From Streptomyces spiramyceticus (GTDB taxonomy: Bacteria > Actinomycetota > Actinomycetes > Streptomycetales > Streptomycetaceae): a stretch of 64,000 nucleotides of DNA. The DNA lies in the NCBI RefSeq assembly GCF_028807635.1, contig NZ_JARBAX010000001.1, forward strand, positions 310,001 to 374,000, written 5' to 3'. Under the pieces are notes generated by a model, which was not told where the DNA came from, made no database searches, and saw only the letters and a program-made list of their open reading frames with translations. Positions 41,880 through 49,710 of the stretch are shown in pieces. Both the position numbers and the translations under genes were made by a program. Within the stretch, counting starts at the first letter, position 1. Each line of letters opens with the position of its first letter.

Positions 41880-41899
41880 TATGCACTAATACAATGGAG
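41849..41899. promoter_or_regulatory. Divergent MocR/PNPOx promoter
   Basis: The short divergent promoter is AT-rich and contains related half-sites CTCCTAGCACAAA, CACTATGCACTAATACAA and their complements (TAGTGCATAGTG), arranged as direct repeats. MocR regulators usually bind such direct repeats. Assignment is by position and type only. Confidence 0.4.
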
Positions 41900-41905
41900 A
41901 ACGCA

Positions 41906-42586
41906 ATGCCGGACACCACCATGCCGGAGACCACCACCTCGTACGCGCCTTCCGAGCGCACCGTCCCGACCCGTTCCCGGGAACGGGCCTCGTACGACCG
42001 CGACCTGGTGCACGCGATCCTCGACGAGGGCTACGTCTGCCACCTCGGCTTCGTCCGCGACGGCGCCCCCGTCGTTCTCCCCACCCTCTACGGGCGCATC
42101 GGCGAGCGCCTCTACGTGCACGGCTCCACGGGCTCCCGCCCGCTGCGCATGACGGGCCAGAGCAACCCCGGCCTCGCCGTCTGCCTCACGGTCACCCACG
42201 TCGACGGCCTGGTCCTGGCCCGCTCGGCCTTCCACCACTCCATCAACTACCGGTCCGTGGTGGTCCACGGCATCGCTCACCAGGTCGTCGACGAGGAGGA
42301 GCGGCGCACGGCGCTCGACGCACTCGTCGACCATGTCGTCCCCGGCCGCTCCTACGACTCGCGCGCGGCCAACGCCAAGGAGCTCGCCGCGACTGCTGTG
42401 ATCCGCCTCGACCTGGAGGAGGTCTCCGCCAAGGTCCGAACCGGCGGCCCCAACGACGAGCCCGAGGACGCCTCGCTGCCCCACTGGACGGGCGTGGTCC
42501 CGCTCGTCCGCGGATACGGAGCCCCGATTCCGGCGGACGACCTGGACCCGGCCGTCGTCCTCCCCGACTACCTCACCACCCTCTGA
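41906..42586 (+). CDS. PNPOx-fold FMN-binding protein
   Basis: A 226-residue pyridoxamine 5'-phosphate-oxidase-related protein. SRERASYDRDLVHAILDEGYVCHLGFVRDGAPVVLPTLYGRIGERL is the flavin-binding half-barrel, with LYVHGSTGSRPLR and VLARSAFHHSINYRSVVVHG. It matches the pyridoxamine-oxidase-related NimA-like group, which reduce nitro compounds or act on B6 vitamers. ATG 41906 has GGAG upstream; ATG 41894 is an alternative. It is followed 9 bp later by a PaiB-like gene, so the two form an operon. Confidence 0.88.
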   Translation: MPDTTMPETTTSYAPSERTVPTRSRERASYDRDLVHAILDEGYVCHLGFVRDGAPVVLPTLYGRIGERLYVHGSTGSRPLRMTGQSNPGLAVCLTVTHVDGLVLARSAFHHSINYRSVVVHGIAHQVVDEEERRTALDALVDHVVPGRSYDSRAANAKELAATAVIRLDLEEVSAKVRTGGPNDEPEDASLPHWTGVVPLVRGYGAPIPADDLDPAVVLPDYLTTL

Positions 42587-42595
42587 GGAGTTCCC

Positions 42596-43234
42596 GTGCT
42601 GATCCACCCCTGGGACGCGCCGCAGAGCGACGGCGAGTGGCAGCAGTGGCTCGCCACCCACGACTTCGGCCAGCTGGCGGTCAACGGGCTGCCGGACGAG
42701 GCGCCGTACGTCCAGCCCACACACTTCGTGTACGACGCCGAACGCGGCCGGTACGGCGAGGTCCTCACCCACCTGGCCCGCCCGAACCCGCTGTGGAAGG
42801 CCGTCGAGGCCGATCCGCACGTCCTGCTGAGCGTCGTGGACGACTACGCGTACATACCCGGCCCCTGGCAGGCACCGACGGACACCCCTCCCGAGCACGG
42901 CGTGCCCACCAGCTTCTACGCCGCCGTACAACTGCGCTGCACGGCACACGTCGTGGACGACCCGGCGGAGAAGGCCGACCTGCTGAACCGCCAGGTCGGC
43001 CACTTCCAGCCGGAGGGCGGTTCGGCGGCCGCCGGAGTCGGCGAGGCACCGTACGGCCGCATGCTGTCGGGCATTCGCGGCCTGCGCCTCGAAGTGACGG
43101 AAATCCGGGCCAAGTTCAAGTACGGCAGCCACAAACCGGAGGATGTCCAGGACCGAACGGCAGCGGGCCTGGCCGGGCGCGGAGCCCCGCACGACGCAGC
43201 GGCCCACACCCACCACCTGCGCCGCCGCACGTAG
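42596..43234 (+). CDS. PaiB-type FMN-binding protein
   Basis: A 212-residue member of the FMN-binding negative regulator family (Bacillus PaiB). LIHPWDAPQSDGEWQQWLA, GQLAVNGLPDEAPYVQPTHFV and LLSVVDDYAYIPGPWQ contain the flavin-binding residues, and YGRMLSGIRGLRLEVTEIRAKFKYGSHKP the closing barrel. The C terminus is His/Arg-rich. GTG 42596 follows GAGGAGTTCCC. It is an operon partner of the preceding PNPOx gene and a probable target of the divergent MocR regulator. Confidence 0.88.
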   Translation: MLIHPWDAPQSDGEWQQWLATHDFGQLAVNGLPDEAPYVQPTHFVYDAERGRYGEVLTHLARPNPLWKAVEADPHVLLSVVDDYAYIPGPWQAPTDTPPEHGVPTSFYAAVQLRCTAHVVDDPAEKADLLNRQVGHFQPEGGSAAAGVGEAPYGRMLSGIRGLRLEVTEIRAKFKYGSHKPEDVQDRTAAGLAGRGAPHDAAAHTHHLRRRT

Positions 43235-43251
43235 ACACGTACTTTCCCCGT

Positions 43252-43293
43252 ATGGGAGGGGGCGGGGTGGAAAGAACCCCCGCCTCCTCCCAT
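43252..43293. terminator. Bidirectional hairpin terminator
   Basis: ATGGGAGGGGGCGGGG (43252-43267) pairs with CCCCGCCTCCTCCCAT (43278-43293), 15 of 16 pairs, with a 10-nt loop. It sits between the convergent PaiB and EamA genes and resembles the GC-rich end of the dispersed repeat. Two tandem copies of GGAACCACCTACG follow. Confidence 0.75.
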
Positions 43294-43316
43294 CGGAACC
43301 ACCTACGTGGAACCAC

Positions 43317-44309
43317 CTACGCGAGAACCGCCGCCGCCCGACGGCCGACCGCCGCAATCCGCGCCTCGGCAACCGCAAGTCCCGCCACCGCCGCAAGCAG
43401 CAGCAACGTCCCCACCACCGTGGCCACCGTCAGCCGCTCCCCCAGCAGGGCAACCGCGATGACCGCCGCGCTCACCGGCTCCAGAAGCATGATGACCGAG
43501 ACGGTTGCCGACCGAATGACGGCCGCTCCCGCGAAGTACAGGGCGTACGCAAGCGCCGTAGGCACCGCCGCCACGTACACCAGTAGCCACACCACCCTCG
43601 CAAGTTCCGCGCTGTGCGGCAGCAGCCCTTCGGCGACCGCGAGCGGCAGCATCCCGACCGACCCCACACCGAAGGCCCACGCGGTCGTCGAGATCGGATC
43701 GCCTCCGCCACCGTCACGCCCCAACCACCGCGTCAGCAGAGTGATGGCTGCGTACCCCGCCGCCGAAAGCAGCGCGAGGGCGATGCCCGCAGGGCGTACG
43801 GTCCCGCTGTCGTTCCCCAGCACCAGCACGCCGAGACCGACGAGCGCGCCGGTCACGGTCACGATGCCGCCGCGCCCCAGCCGCTCCCCCATGGTCAGCC
43901 ACGCACCGAGCGCGATCAGGACAGGCCCGGCCCCCAGGGTGACGACGGTGCCGACCGCGAGCCCTGTCGCCTGGACAGCCGCGAAGTAGGCGCTCTGGAA
44001 GACGGTGAGCCCGATGCCGGTGACGAGGATGCGCGCAACCCGCCGCCTGCGCGGCTCGGGCGCTGCGGACATGGCGGACACGGCGGCCGCCGTACGCCGT
44101 CGGCGCCGCCGCACCGCACAAGCGGGCAACAGCAACAGAAGCCCACCGGCGCAACGCCAGAAGGACAGCGACAGGGGACCGAGATCGCTGATGAGGAACA
44201 CCATGGAGGCAGCCGCCCCTGCGGTGCCCCAGGCAACTCCGGCAAAGATCAGATAGAGCAGGCCGCGCCCGGTGGGCAGGCCGGTGGGCACAAAAGAATG
44301 ATCCGACAC
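43317..44309 (-). CDS. EamA/DMT-family transporter
   Basis: A 330-residue protein with ten predicted helices. [25 protein letters not shown] begins the first repeat, and [32 protein letters not shown] ends it. [29 protein letters not shown] belongs to the second. A loop near residue 85 is Arg-rich. GTG 44309 follows GGAGAAG. Substrate unknown. It lies downstream of another EamA gene (44470) on the same strand. Confidence 0.9.
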   Translation of the reverse strand: MSDHSFVPTGLPTGRGLLYLIFAGVAWGTAGAAASMVFLISDLGPLSLSFWRCAGGLLLLLPACAVRRRRRRTAAAVSAMSAAPEPRRRRVARILVTGIGLTVFQSAYFAAVQATGLAVGTVVTLGAGPVLIALGAWLTMGERLGRGGIVTVTGALVGLGVLVLGNDSGTVRPAGIALALLSAAGYAAITLLTRWLGRDGGGGDPISTTAWAFGVGSVGMLPLAVAEGLLPHSAELARVVWLLVYVAAVPTALAYALYFAGAAVIRSATVSVIMLLEPVSAAVIAVALLGERLTVATVVGTLLLLAAVAGLAVAEARIAAVGRRAAAVLA

Positions 44310-44469
44310 GTGACTTCTCCGCGTGAAGACGGGACTGGTGGTCGCTCGGCTCCGCACGCGGGCAGCGACGAACCGCTCGGGGACTGCCCGAGCCCGGTCT
44401 TCGTCTTCGGCAAGCCGCCCGCGTTACGCGGCAGGAGGCGGAAGCACAGTCATTGGCATGGGCGTGACC

Positions 44470-45495
44470 CTACGGCGCGGTCCGCCCGGCGGACAACTTT
44501 CCGTCCGCGTCCGGGAGATCAGTCGCACCGGCGGACTCACCGGCAACCGGCCGACTCGGACCCTTGGGTCCCGTGGGCTCCTTCGGCGCCTTGGGCGCGG
44601 ACGACTGAGCGATAAAAGCGCCGATGAGCACCACCGCCCCACCGAGAATCTGCGGCGCCGAAAGATGCTCGCGGAGCAGTACCCACGCAAGTACGGTCGC
44701 GATGACCGCCTCCAGGCAGGCGACTACGCCCGCCACCTGCGGCGACAGCCTCCGTACGGACACCACCCCGGTGACGTACGCGACGACGGTGGCGATCAGC
44801 ACGATCCAGCCCAGCAGCAGCGCGGCCGGCACCTCGGTCCCGCCCATGTCCGCGCTTCCGGCGAGCAGCGACCAGTCCATGCCCCACGGCCGCGCGACGA
44901 CGGTGAGCACGGCGGCGCCGATGAGCAGTCCGTACGCGATGACGCCGAGCGGATCAGCCGCGTCCTCGCCGGAGCTGCCCTGGTCGGACAGGACGAAATA
45001 GCCGACCTGGCAGCAGGCCGCGCCGAGCGCGAGCAGCAGGCCGAGGGCGTCGAAGCTCAGCCCGGCCCAGACCTCGACGACGCACGCGAGGCCGCCGACC
45101 GCCAGGACAACGCCGACGGCCGCGGCGCGCGTCACCGGCCTGCGCTGCACGAAACGCACCCACCCCAGCACCAGCGCCGGGGCGAGGTATTCGACGAGCA
45201 GGGCGACGCCGACCGGGATCCGGGATATGGAGGCGAAGTAGAAAGCCTGCACGCCGGCGACCGCGAGGAGGCCGAACCCGGCCAGCAGGGCCGGCTTACG
45301 GCGCAGCAGCGTACGGTGGCGCCAGGCCACGGGCAGCATGACGAGGGCGGCACCGGTCACCCGGAGCCACACCACGTGCAGCGGGTCGAGCCCCGCTTCG
45401 ATCAGCGGCTTGGCCGCTACACCTGAACCACCGAATGCGAACGCCGACGCCAGGGCAAGTCCCAGGCCGGCGCTCTTTCCCTGAGACGCGTGCAT
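44470..45495 (-). CDS. EamA/DMT-family transporter
   Basis: A 341-residue transporter with ten predicted helices. LGLALASAFAFGGSGVAAKPLIEAGLDPLHV opens the first repeat, YFASISRIPVGVALLVEYLAPALVLGWV the second half of it. LSPQVAGVVACLEAVIATVLAWVLLREHL is the second EamA signature. A ~45-residue Lys/Pro/Ser-rich cytoplasmic tail follows. It resembles RhtA-type threonine/homoserine exporters. It precedes the other EamA gene, separated by a 160-bp gap in which I see nothing. Confidence 0.9.
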   Translation of the reverse strand: MHASQGKSAGLGLALASAFAFGGSGVAAKPLIEAGLDPLHVVWLRVTGAALVMLPVAWRHRTLLRRKPALLAGFGLLAVAGVQAFYFASISRIPVGVALLVEYLAPALVLGWVRFVQRRPVTRAAAVGVVLAVGGLACVVEVWAGLSFDALGLLLALGAACCQVGYFVLSDQGSSGEDAADPLGVIAYGLLIGAAVLTVVARPWGMDWSLLAGSADMGGTEVPAALLLGWIVLIATVVAYVTGVVSVRRLSPQVAGVVACLEAVIATVLAWVLLREHLSAPQILGGAVVLIGAFIAQSSAPKAPKEPTGPKGPSRPVAGESAGATDLPDADGKLSAGRTAP

Positions 45496-45535
45496 CGGCA
45501 CATCATGCCAGTTGCCGTCAGGAGCGACACCCCTG

Positions 45536-46114
45536 TCACACCTGTCGAGATTCGTCCTGCAGGCGCCCGGCCAGCGACTCCGTGTCCACCCCTGCCCGCT
45601 GGAGCACCTCGACCGCCCGGCAGTCCCGGTCCGCGGCGAGAACGGCGAGGAGATCGAGCCCGCAGGCACGCTGATCACCGCGCGACGCAGCGCGCTCCAG
45701 GGCGCCTTCCATGGCGCTGACGGCGGCAGGCGACCATCCGGCCACACCCGCCGTACCCGCCGCCTCACACATCACCGGCACCGCGCCGGAGTCCTCCACC
45801 GTCCCCTGCCAGCGCAGCCCGTAGCCGATGCTGCGCTGGACGAGATAGCCGAGCACCCTGGCGACCTGCGGGGCGCCGTCGAACGCGGCCCTGACGGCGG
45901 GGTCGGTCTCGATCACCGAGTGCAGCAGATGCGCCGTGTCGATCTGCCGGTCGCCGTCCCGCAAGGCCCGTCGGCGCGCGCCCGCGACCACCGAGGCGAG
46001 CTCCGCGGTGAGCCTCGCTTCGATTTCAGCACGGACGTCTGCACGGAGGTCTGCACGGCTGTCCGGTCGGTTCACGGCAGGCTGCTGGGGAACCCGCGGG
46101 GTACGGCTTTGCAC
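45536..46114 (-). CDS. Clp N-domain protein
   Basis: A 192-residue protein with the Clp_N double repeat but no AAA+ domains. ADVRAEIEARLTAELASVVAGARRRALRDGDRQIDTAHLLHSVIE is the first half (~residues 25-70). AAVSAMEGALERAASRGDQRACGLDLLAVLAADRDCRAVEVL is the second (~130-172). Such adaptor-like proteins bind ClpC/ClpA substrates or bleomycin-like drugs. The start at 46114 (MQSRTPRV) is the first Met; the sequence preceding residue ~20 is divergent. Confidence 0.82.
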   Translation of the reverse strand: MQSRTPRVPQQPAVNRPDSRADLRADVRAEIEARLTAELASVVAGARRRALRDGDRQIDTAHLLHSVIETDPAVRAAFDGAPQVARVLGYLVQRSIGYGLRWQGTVEDSGAVPVMCEAAGTAGVAGWSPAAVSAMEGALERAASRGDQRACGLDLLAVLAADRDCRAVEVLQRAGVDTESLAGRLQDESRQV

Positions 46115-46355
46115 ACTCCCACCCCATCAGGCACCGGCGGCTGAAACATCCCCGTGGGGAAGCATTCGCGCATCCCACCGGAGTTGGGCAACCCCGCCCG
46201 GACCCTCCTCCTTGCGGATGAGATCCGGATTTTCTCCCCCAGGGGCGCGCGCCGCCTTGCCCTGCGCCCCACGCGCAACCACGGCTCCCCTCAACCTCGT
46301 CCCCTCCGGACAACGCCACGCGCCCCTCGGAGCCGGGAGAGGAGCCCCATCGCCC

Positions 46356-46550
46356 ATGCCCATGCCCATGCCCATGCGCTGGATGGTCGCCCTCCTCGCC
46401 CTGGACGGGCGGCAGTACGTGTACCGGGTGTACGCGCCGTTCGACGCCCTGCTCGCGGATGTCTTCTGGGCGGCCTTCCACTGCCACGACGAGAGCCCGT
46501 ATCCGCGCGCGTCAGACGCCTTCGACTCCGCCGAGATCTGGCAGAGCTGA
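46356..46550 (+). CDS. Small hypothetical protein with a fourfold Met-Pro start
   Basis: A 64-codon frame with good streptomycete codon bias, encoding MPMPMPMRWMVALLALDGRQ and ending DSAEIWQS. Four in-frame ATGs lie in a CCCATG hexamer array (46356-46376), downstream of GGGAGAGGAG. WMVALLALDGRQYVYRVYAP is a two-strand beta/hydrophobic patch. I do not recognise a family. The gene is short but its spacing and ribosome site support it. Confidence 0.6.
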   Translation: MPMPMPMRWMVALLALDGRQYVYRVYAPFDALLADVFWAAFHCHDESPYPRASDAFDSAEIWQS

Positions 46551-46625
46551 CAGTTCATCAGTATTGAATGTTCCGCCCCTTACGGCTACGTTCCGCGACA
46601 CGAGCCGACGAAAAGGGGTGGTCGC

Positions 46626-47054
46626 ATGGCCGAAGCCAGCGCGGAAGCACGCATCGGGGCACCGGCCGAGAAGATCTGGGCGCAGCTGACGGACTTCGCG
46701 GCGTACGGCCAGTGGAACGTCACCCACACCAGCTTCCCCAAGGGCGGCCCCGCGGTGCTAGAGGTCTCGGCGACGTACGAGGAGAACATGAAGCTCATGG
46801 GCTTCCCCGCCGAGGTGACCTGGACGGTCGAGGAGCTGGAGCCGGCCCGGCTGCTCGCCACCAAGGGCAAAGGCCCGATGGGCGTCAACCTCGCCATGCG
46901 CTACTCGCTGACTCCCGACGGCGACGCGACCCGGGTCCGTATCGACGGCGAGTTCACCGGCGCCGCCGTATCGCTGATGGCGGGCAAGCTCAAGGACTCG
47001 GCGGGCGCGGCCCTGACCGAGTCGCTGCGCAAACTCGGCGGCCTGGTCACCTGA
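46626..47054 (+). CDS. SRPBCC-family protein
   Basis: A 142-residue START-like protein, probably a polyketide cyclase/CoxG relative. ASAEARIGAPAEKIWAQLTDFAAYGQWNVTHTSF is the entry with the W...D...W..W pattern. EVTWTVEELEPARLLATKGKGPMGVNLAMRYSLTPDGDATRVRIDGEFTG closes the barrel, and a long C-terminal helix (LMAGKLKDSAGAALTESLRKL) covers the pocket. Binds a hydrophobic ligand; identity unknown. AAAAGGGGTGGTCGC precedes ATG 46626. Confidence 0.9.
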   Translation: MAEASAEARIGAPAEKIWAQLTDFAAYGQWNVTHTSFPKGGPAVLEVSATYEENMKLMGFPAEVTWTVEELEPARLLATKGKGPMGVNLAMRYSLTPDGDATRVRIDGEFTGAAVSLMAGKLKDSAGAALTESLRKLGGLVT

Positions 47055-47062
47055 CCGCACGA

Positions 47063-47101
47063 CGGCGGCGCCCCGCGGACGATGCCCGCGGGGCGCCGCC
47101 G
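47063..47101. terminator. Strong bidirectional terminator hairpin
   Basis: CGGCGGCGCCCCGCGG (47063-47078) and CCGCGGGGCGCCGCCG (47086-47101) are perfect 16-bp arms with a 7-nt loop. It lies between the convergent SRPBCC and PadR genes. Confidence 0.9.
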
Positions 47102-47115
47102 GGCAATTAGCCGGC

Positions 47116-47712
47116 TCAGTGTTCGTCGGCAAGGATGAGATAGAGCTTCTTGCGGGACTCGTTGATGACCGCGATCGCCTTCTGCCGCTGCTCGGCGGAG
47201 CCGGTCTTCCAGACCTGGCCGAACGCCTCCATCAGGCCGAAACCGGCCTGCCGGATCTCGTTCATCATCTCCCAGTCGACGCCGCGCCCCTCCTCCTCCC
47301 ACGGAGCCTGTGGCCCCCCTTCGGCCTCGGCGCGCCCGGCGTCGGTGAGCGTGAACAGCTTCTTGCCGCCCTCGCTCTCGCTGACGATCAGGCCTTCGTC
47401 CTCCAGCAGCTGGAGCGTCGGGTAGACCGAACCGGGGCTGGGCCGCCAGGCCCCGCCGCTGCGCTCGCCGATCTCCTGGATCATCTCGTAACCGTGCATG
47501 GGCCGGTCCGTCAGCAGCGCCAGGATCGACGCGCGTACGTCGCCGCGCCTCGCCCTGCCCCGGGGCCCGCCCCGACCACGCCCGCCACCACCGCCGGCAC
47601 CCCACGGCCCGCCGAACGGCGGCCCGAACGGGCCGAAGGCGGCACGCCGCCCCTCCGAGTCACCCCGACCGCGATGGCCGGGCCCGCAGTCCCCATGTCC
47701 ATGTGAACGCAT
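47116..47712 (-). CDS. PadR-family transcriptional regulator
   Basis: A 198-residue regulator. A Gly/Arg-rich leader (residues 1-55) with FGPPFGGPWGAGGGGGRGRG precedes the PadR winged helix: RRGDVRASILALLTDRPMHGYEMIQEIGERSGGAWRPSPGSVYPTLQLLEDEGLI. A C-terminal helix (AEQRQKAIAVINESRKKLYLIL) makes the dimer. ATG 47712 is family-typical for the Gly-rich streptomycete type. CGATATATCG at 47754-47763 in its promoter is a likely autoregulatory site; its target is unknown. Confidence 0.93.
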   Translation of the reverse strand: MRSHGHGDCGPGHRGRGDSEGRRAAFGPFGPPFGGPWGAGGGGGRGRGGPRGRARRGDVRASILALLTDRPMHGYEMIQEIGERSGGAWRPSPGSVYPTLQLLEDEGLIVSESEGGKKLFTLTDAGRAEAEGGPQAPWEEEGRGVDWEMMNEIRQAGFGLMEAFGQVWKTGSAEQRQKAIAVINESRKKLYLILADEH

Positions 47713-47753
47713 CGCTACGCTCCTTCCATCGCTGATCTGTCGCGATGCGTCAA

Positions 47754-47763
47754 CGATATATCG
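47754..47763. promoter_or_regulatory. CGATATATCG palindrome upstream of padR-like gene
   Basis: A perfect 10-bp palindrome, 42 bp before the PadR start and 100 bp before the PhzF start, in AT-richer DNA between these divergent genes. PadR autoregulators commonly bind ATAT-centred palindromes, so this is a plausible operator. Confidence 0.5.
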
Positions 47764-47862
47764 GAATGGCTCGTCCGACAAGAGTCGACAGGAGTCAAAT
47801 GAGGCCAGCCACCCACAATTGGCCTTGGCCTGCGGCTTTGCTCCGCCTCTACGTTCAGGGTC

Positions 47863-48684
47863 ATGCGGATTCGAATCGTCGACGCCTTCACCGACCGCCC
47901 CTTCGCCGGCAACGCGGCCGGAGTCCTGCTGCTGGACGCCGACTCCTTCCCCGACGACACATGGCTCCAGCAGGTGGCCACCGAGGTGAACCACCCGGAG
48001 ACCGCCTATGCGCACCCGCTCCCGCCCGGCGGCGAAGCCGACTGGGCGCTGCGCTGGTTCACCCCGGCCACCGAGGTCGACATGTGCGGCCACGCCACCC
48101 TGGCCACGGCACACGTCCTGAACACCACGGGCACCGCGACCGGCACCGTGCGCTTCGCGGCGCGCTGCGGCATCCTCATCACCACCGCGCACGAGAACGG
48201 CACCATCACGATGGACTTCCCGACCGCGCCGCTCACCCCGGTGGCGGTCCCCGACGGCATCTCCGAAGCCCTCGGCGCACAGGTCCTCTCCGCCCACGAC
48301 ACAGGACCGCACATCGGTGACCTGGTCGTCGAACTGGCCGACGAGCGGACGGTACGCGCGCTCACTCCCGACTTCGCCGCTCTCGTGGCCCACTCCAAGC
48401 GCGGCATCATCGCCACGGCCGCCGCCGAAGTTCCCTCCCTCGGCTACGACTTCGTGTCGCGCGGCTTCTTCCCGCGGGTCGGCATCGACGAGGACGCGGT
48501 GACCGGCAGCGCGCACACGGCCCTGGCCCCGTTCTGGTCGGCCCGGCTCGGCCGCGACGAGCTGACGGGCCTCCAGGCGTCGGCCCGCTCCGGCCTGGTC
48601 CGTACATCACTGCGCGGCGAGCGCACCCTGCTGACCGGCCGCGCCGTCACCGTCATCGACGGCGAGCTGCTCGCCGCCCCCTGA
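47863..48684 (+). CDS. PhzF-family isomerase
   Basis: A 273-residue two-domain diaminopimelate-epimerase fold protein. RIVDAFTDRPFAGNAAGVLLLDAD, then NHPETAYAHPL (catalytic Glu region) and WFTPATEVDMCGHATLATAHVL match PhzF/YddE. SRGFFPRVGIDEDAVTGSAHTALAPFW is the C-terminal active-site loop. PhzF isomerises DHHA in phenazine synthesis, but no phenazine genes are here; a generic family isomerase is likelier. Confidence 0.92.
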   Translation: MRIRIVDAFTDRPFAGNAAGVLLLDADSFPDDTWLQQVATEVNHPETAYAHPLPPGGEADWALRWFTPATEVDMCGHATLATAHVLNTTGTATGTVRFAARCGILITTAHENGTITMDFPTAPLTPVAVPDGISEALGAQVLSAHDTGPHIGDLVVELADERTVRALTPDFAALVAHSKRGIIATAAAEVPSLGYDFVSRGFFPRVGIDEDAVTGSAHTALAPFWSARLGRDELTGLQASARSGLVRTSLRGERTLLTGRAVTVIDGELLAAP

Positions 48685-48748
48685 CAGCACGAATGACAGC
48701 ACGGATGGGAGCGTACGGAAACCTCCGCACGCCCCCGTCCGTGCTTCC

Positions 48749-49549
48749 TCAAGGCGTCGGCAGCCAGCCGACATGCCCGGCCAGCAGCGCGTATCCGACG
48801 AACGCCCCGACATCGAGCAGCGTATGGGCCACGATGAGCGGCCCGACCCGCCCCCAGCGCCGGTACAGCAGTACGAAGACCACGCCCATCACCACATTGC
48901 CGATGAAGCCGCCGATCCCCTGATACAGGTGGTACGAGCCGCGCAGCACCGAACTCGCCATCAGCGCGGCCGTCGGCGACCACCCCAATTGCCCGAGTCT
49001 GCGCAGCAGATACCCGACGACGATCACTTCCTCCAGTACGGAGTTCTGCATCGCCGAGAGGATCAGTACGGGGAACTTCCACCACACCGCGGGCAGCGAC
49101 TCCGGCACCACCGTGAGGTTGAACCCCACCGCGACGGCGACCAGATAGAAGGCGAGCCCGGCGCTGCCGATGCCCGCCGCGACCAGCGCCCCCCGCCCCA
49201 GGTCCGGCCACGGCCGTGTCCGGTCGAATCCGATCGCGCGAAGCCCCGCCCCCTCTCGCATCAGCAGGTACGCGACCAGCGCGACAGGCACCAGCGCCGA
49301 GGTGATCCCGAAGAGCTGCCAGGCGAGATCGAGCCACGGCCGCCCGGGAGCGTACGACGCATTGAGCCGCGCGGCCTGGTCCTTGAGATCGCCCGGCCTC
49401 GTCACTGCTCCGACGAACCTGATCAGGGACGAAAGCCCGCTCGCGCCCAGCGAGAGCGCGAGCACGATCAGGACTTCGGCCCGGAAAATCCCACGTGTCA
49501 GTCCCTGCCCCGGTTGAGAATCGGCCACCAGCCCCGCCTCCACCTGCAC
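48749..49549 (-). CDS. CPBP-family intramembrane metalloprotease
   Basis: A 266-residue integral membrane protein of the CAAX/CPBP family. NSVLEEVIVVGYLLRRLGQL is motif 1 with the EE pair, RGSYHLYQGIGGFIGNVVMG has the motif-2 His and the phenylalanine/tyrosine pattern, and HTLLDVGAFVGYALL is motif 3. About seven membrane segments. It may cleave membrane-tethered peptides. GTG 49549 is chosen; the first ~20 residues are polar. Stand-alone, divergent from the VWA gene. Confidence 0.88.
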   Translation of the reverse strand: MQVEAGLVADSQPGQGLTRGIFRAEVLIVLALSLGASGLSSLIRFVGAVTRPGDLKDQAARLNASYAPGRPWLDLAWQLFGITSALVPVALVAYLLMREGAGLRAIGFDRTRPWPDLGRGALVAAGIGSAGLAFYLVAVAVGFNLTVVPESLPAVWWKFPVLILSAMQNSVLEEVIVVGYLLRRLGQLGWSPTAALMASSVLRGSYHLYQGIGGFIGNVVMGVVFVLLYRRWGRVGPLIVAHTLLDVGAFVGYALLAGHVGWLPTP

Positions 49550-49710
49550 ACCAGCCTCCAGTTGAGCATTCCCGCCTCATCCCCGACACGGCCCCGCTAG
49601 GGTCTCGAATGCAGGTACGAAGATCGCGCGCGACAGGCCGGGGGACGAACGCCAACCGATGGCGCGGTCCCCTTTTCCTTGTTCGAGATTCGAGGAGGGG
49701 CACCACTTCC

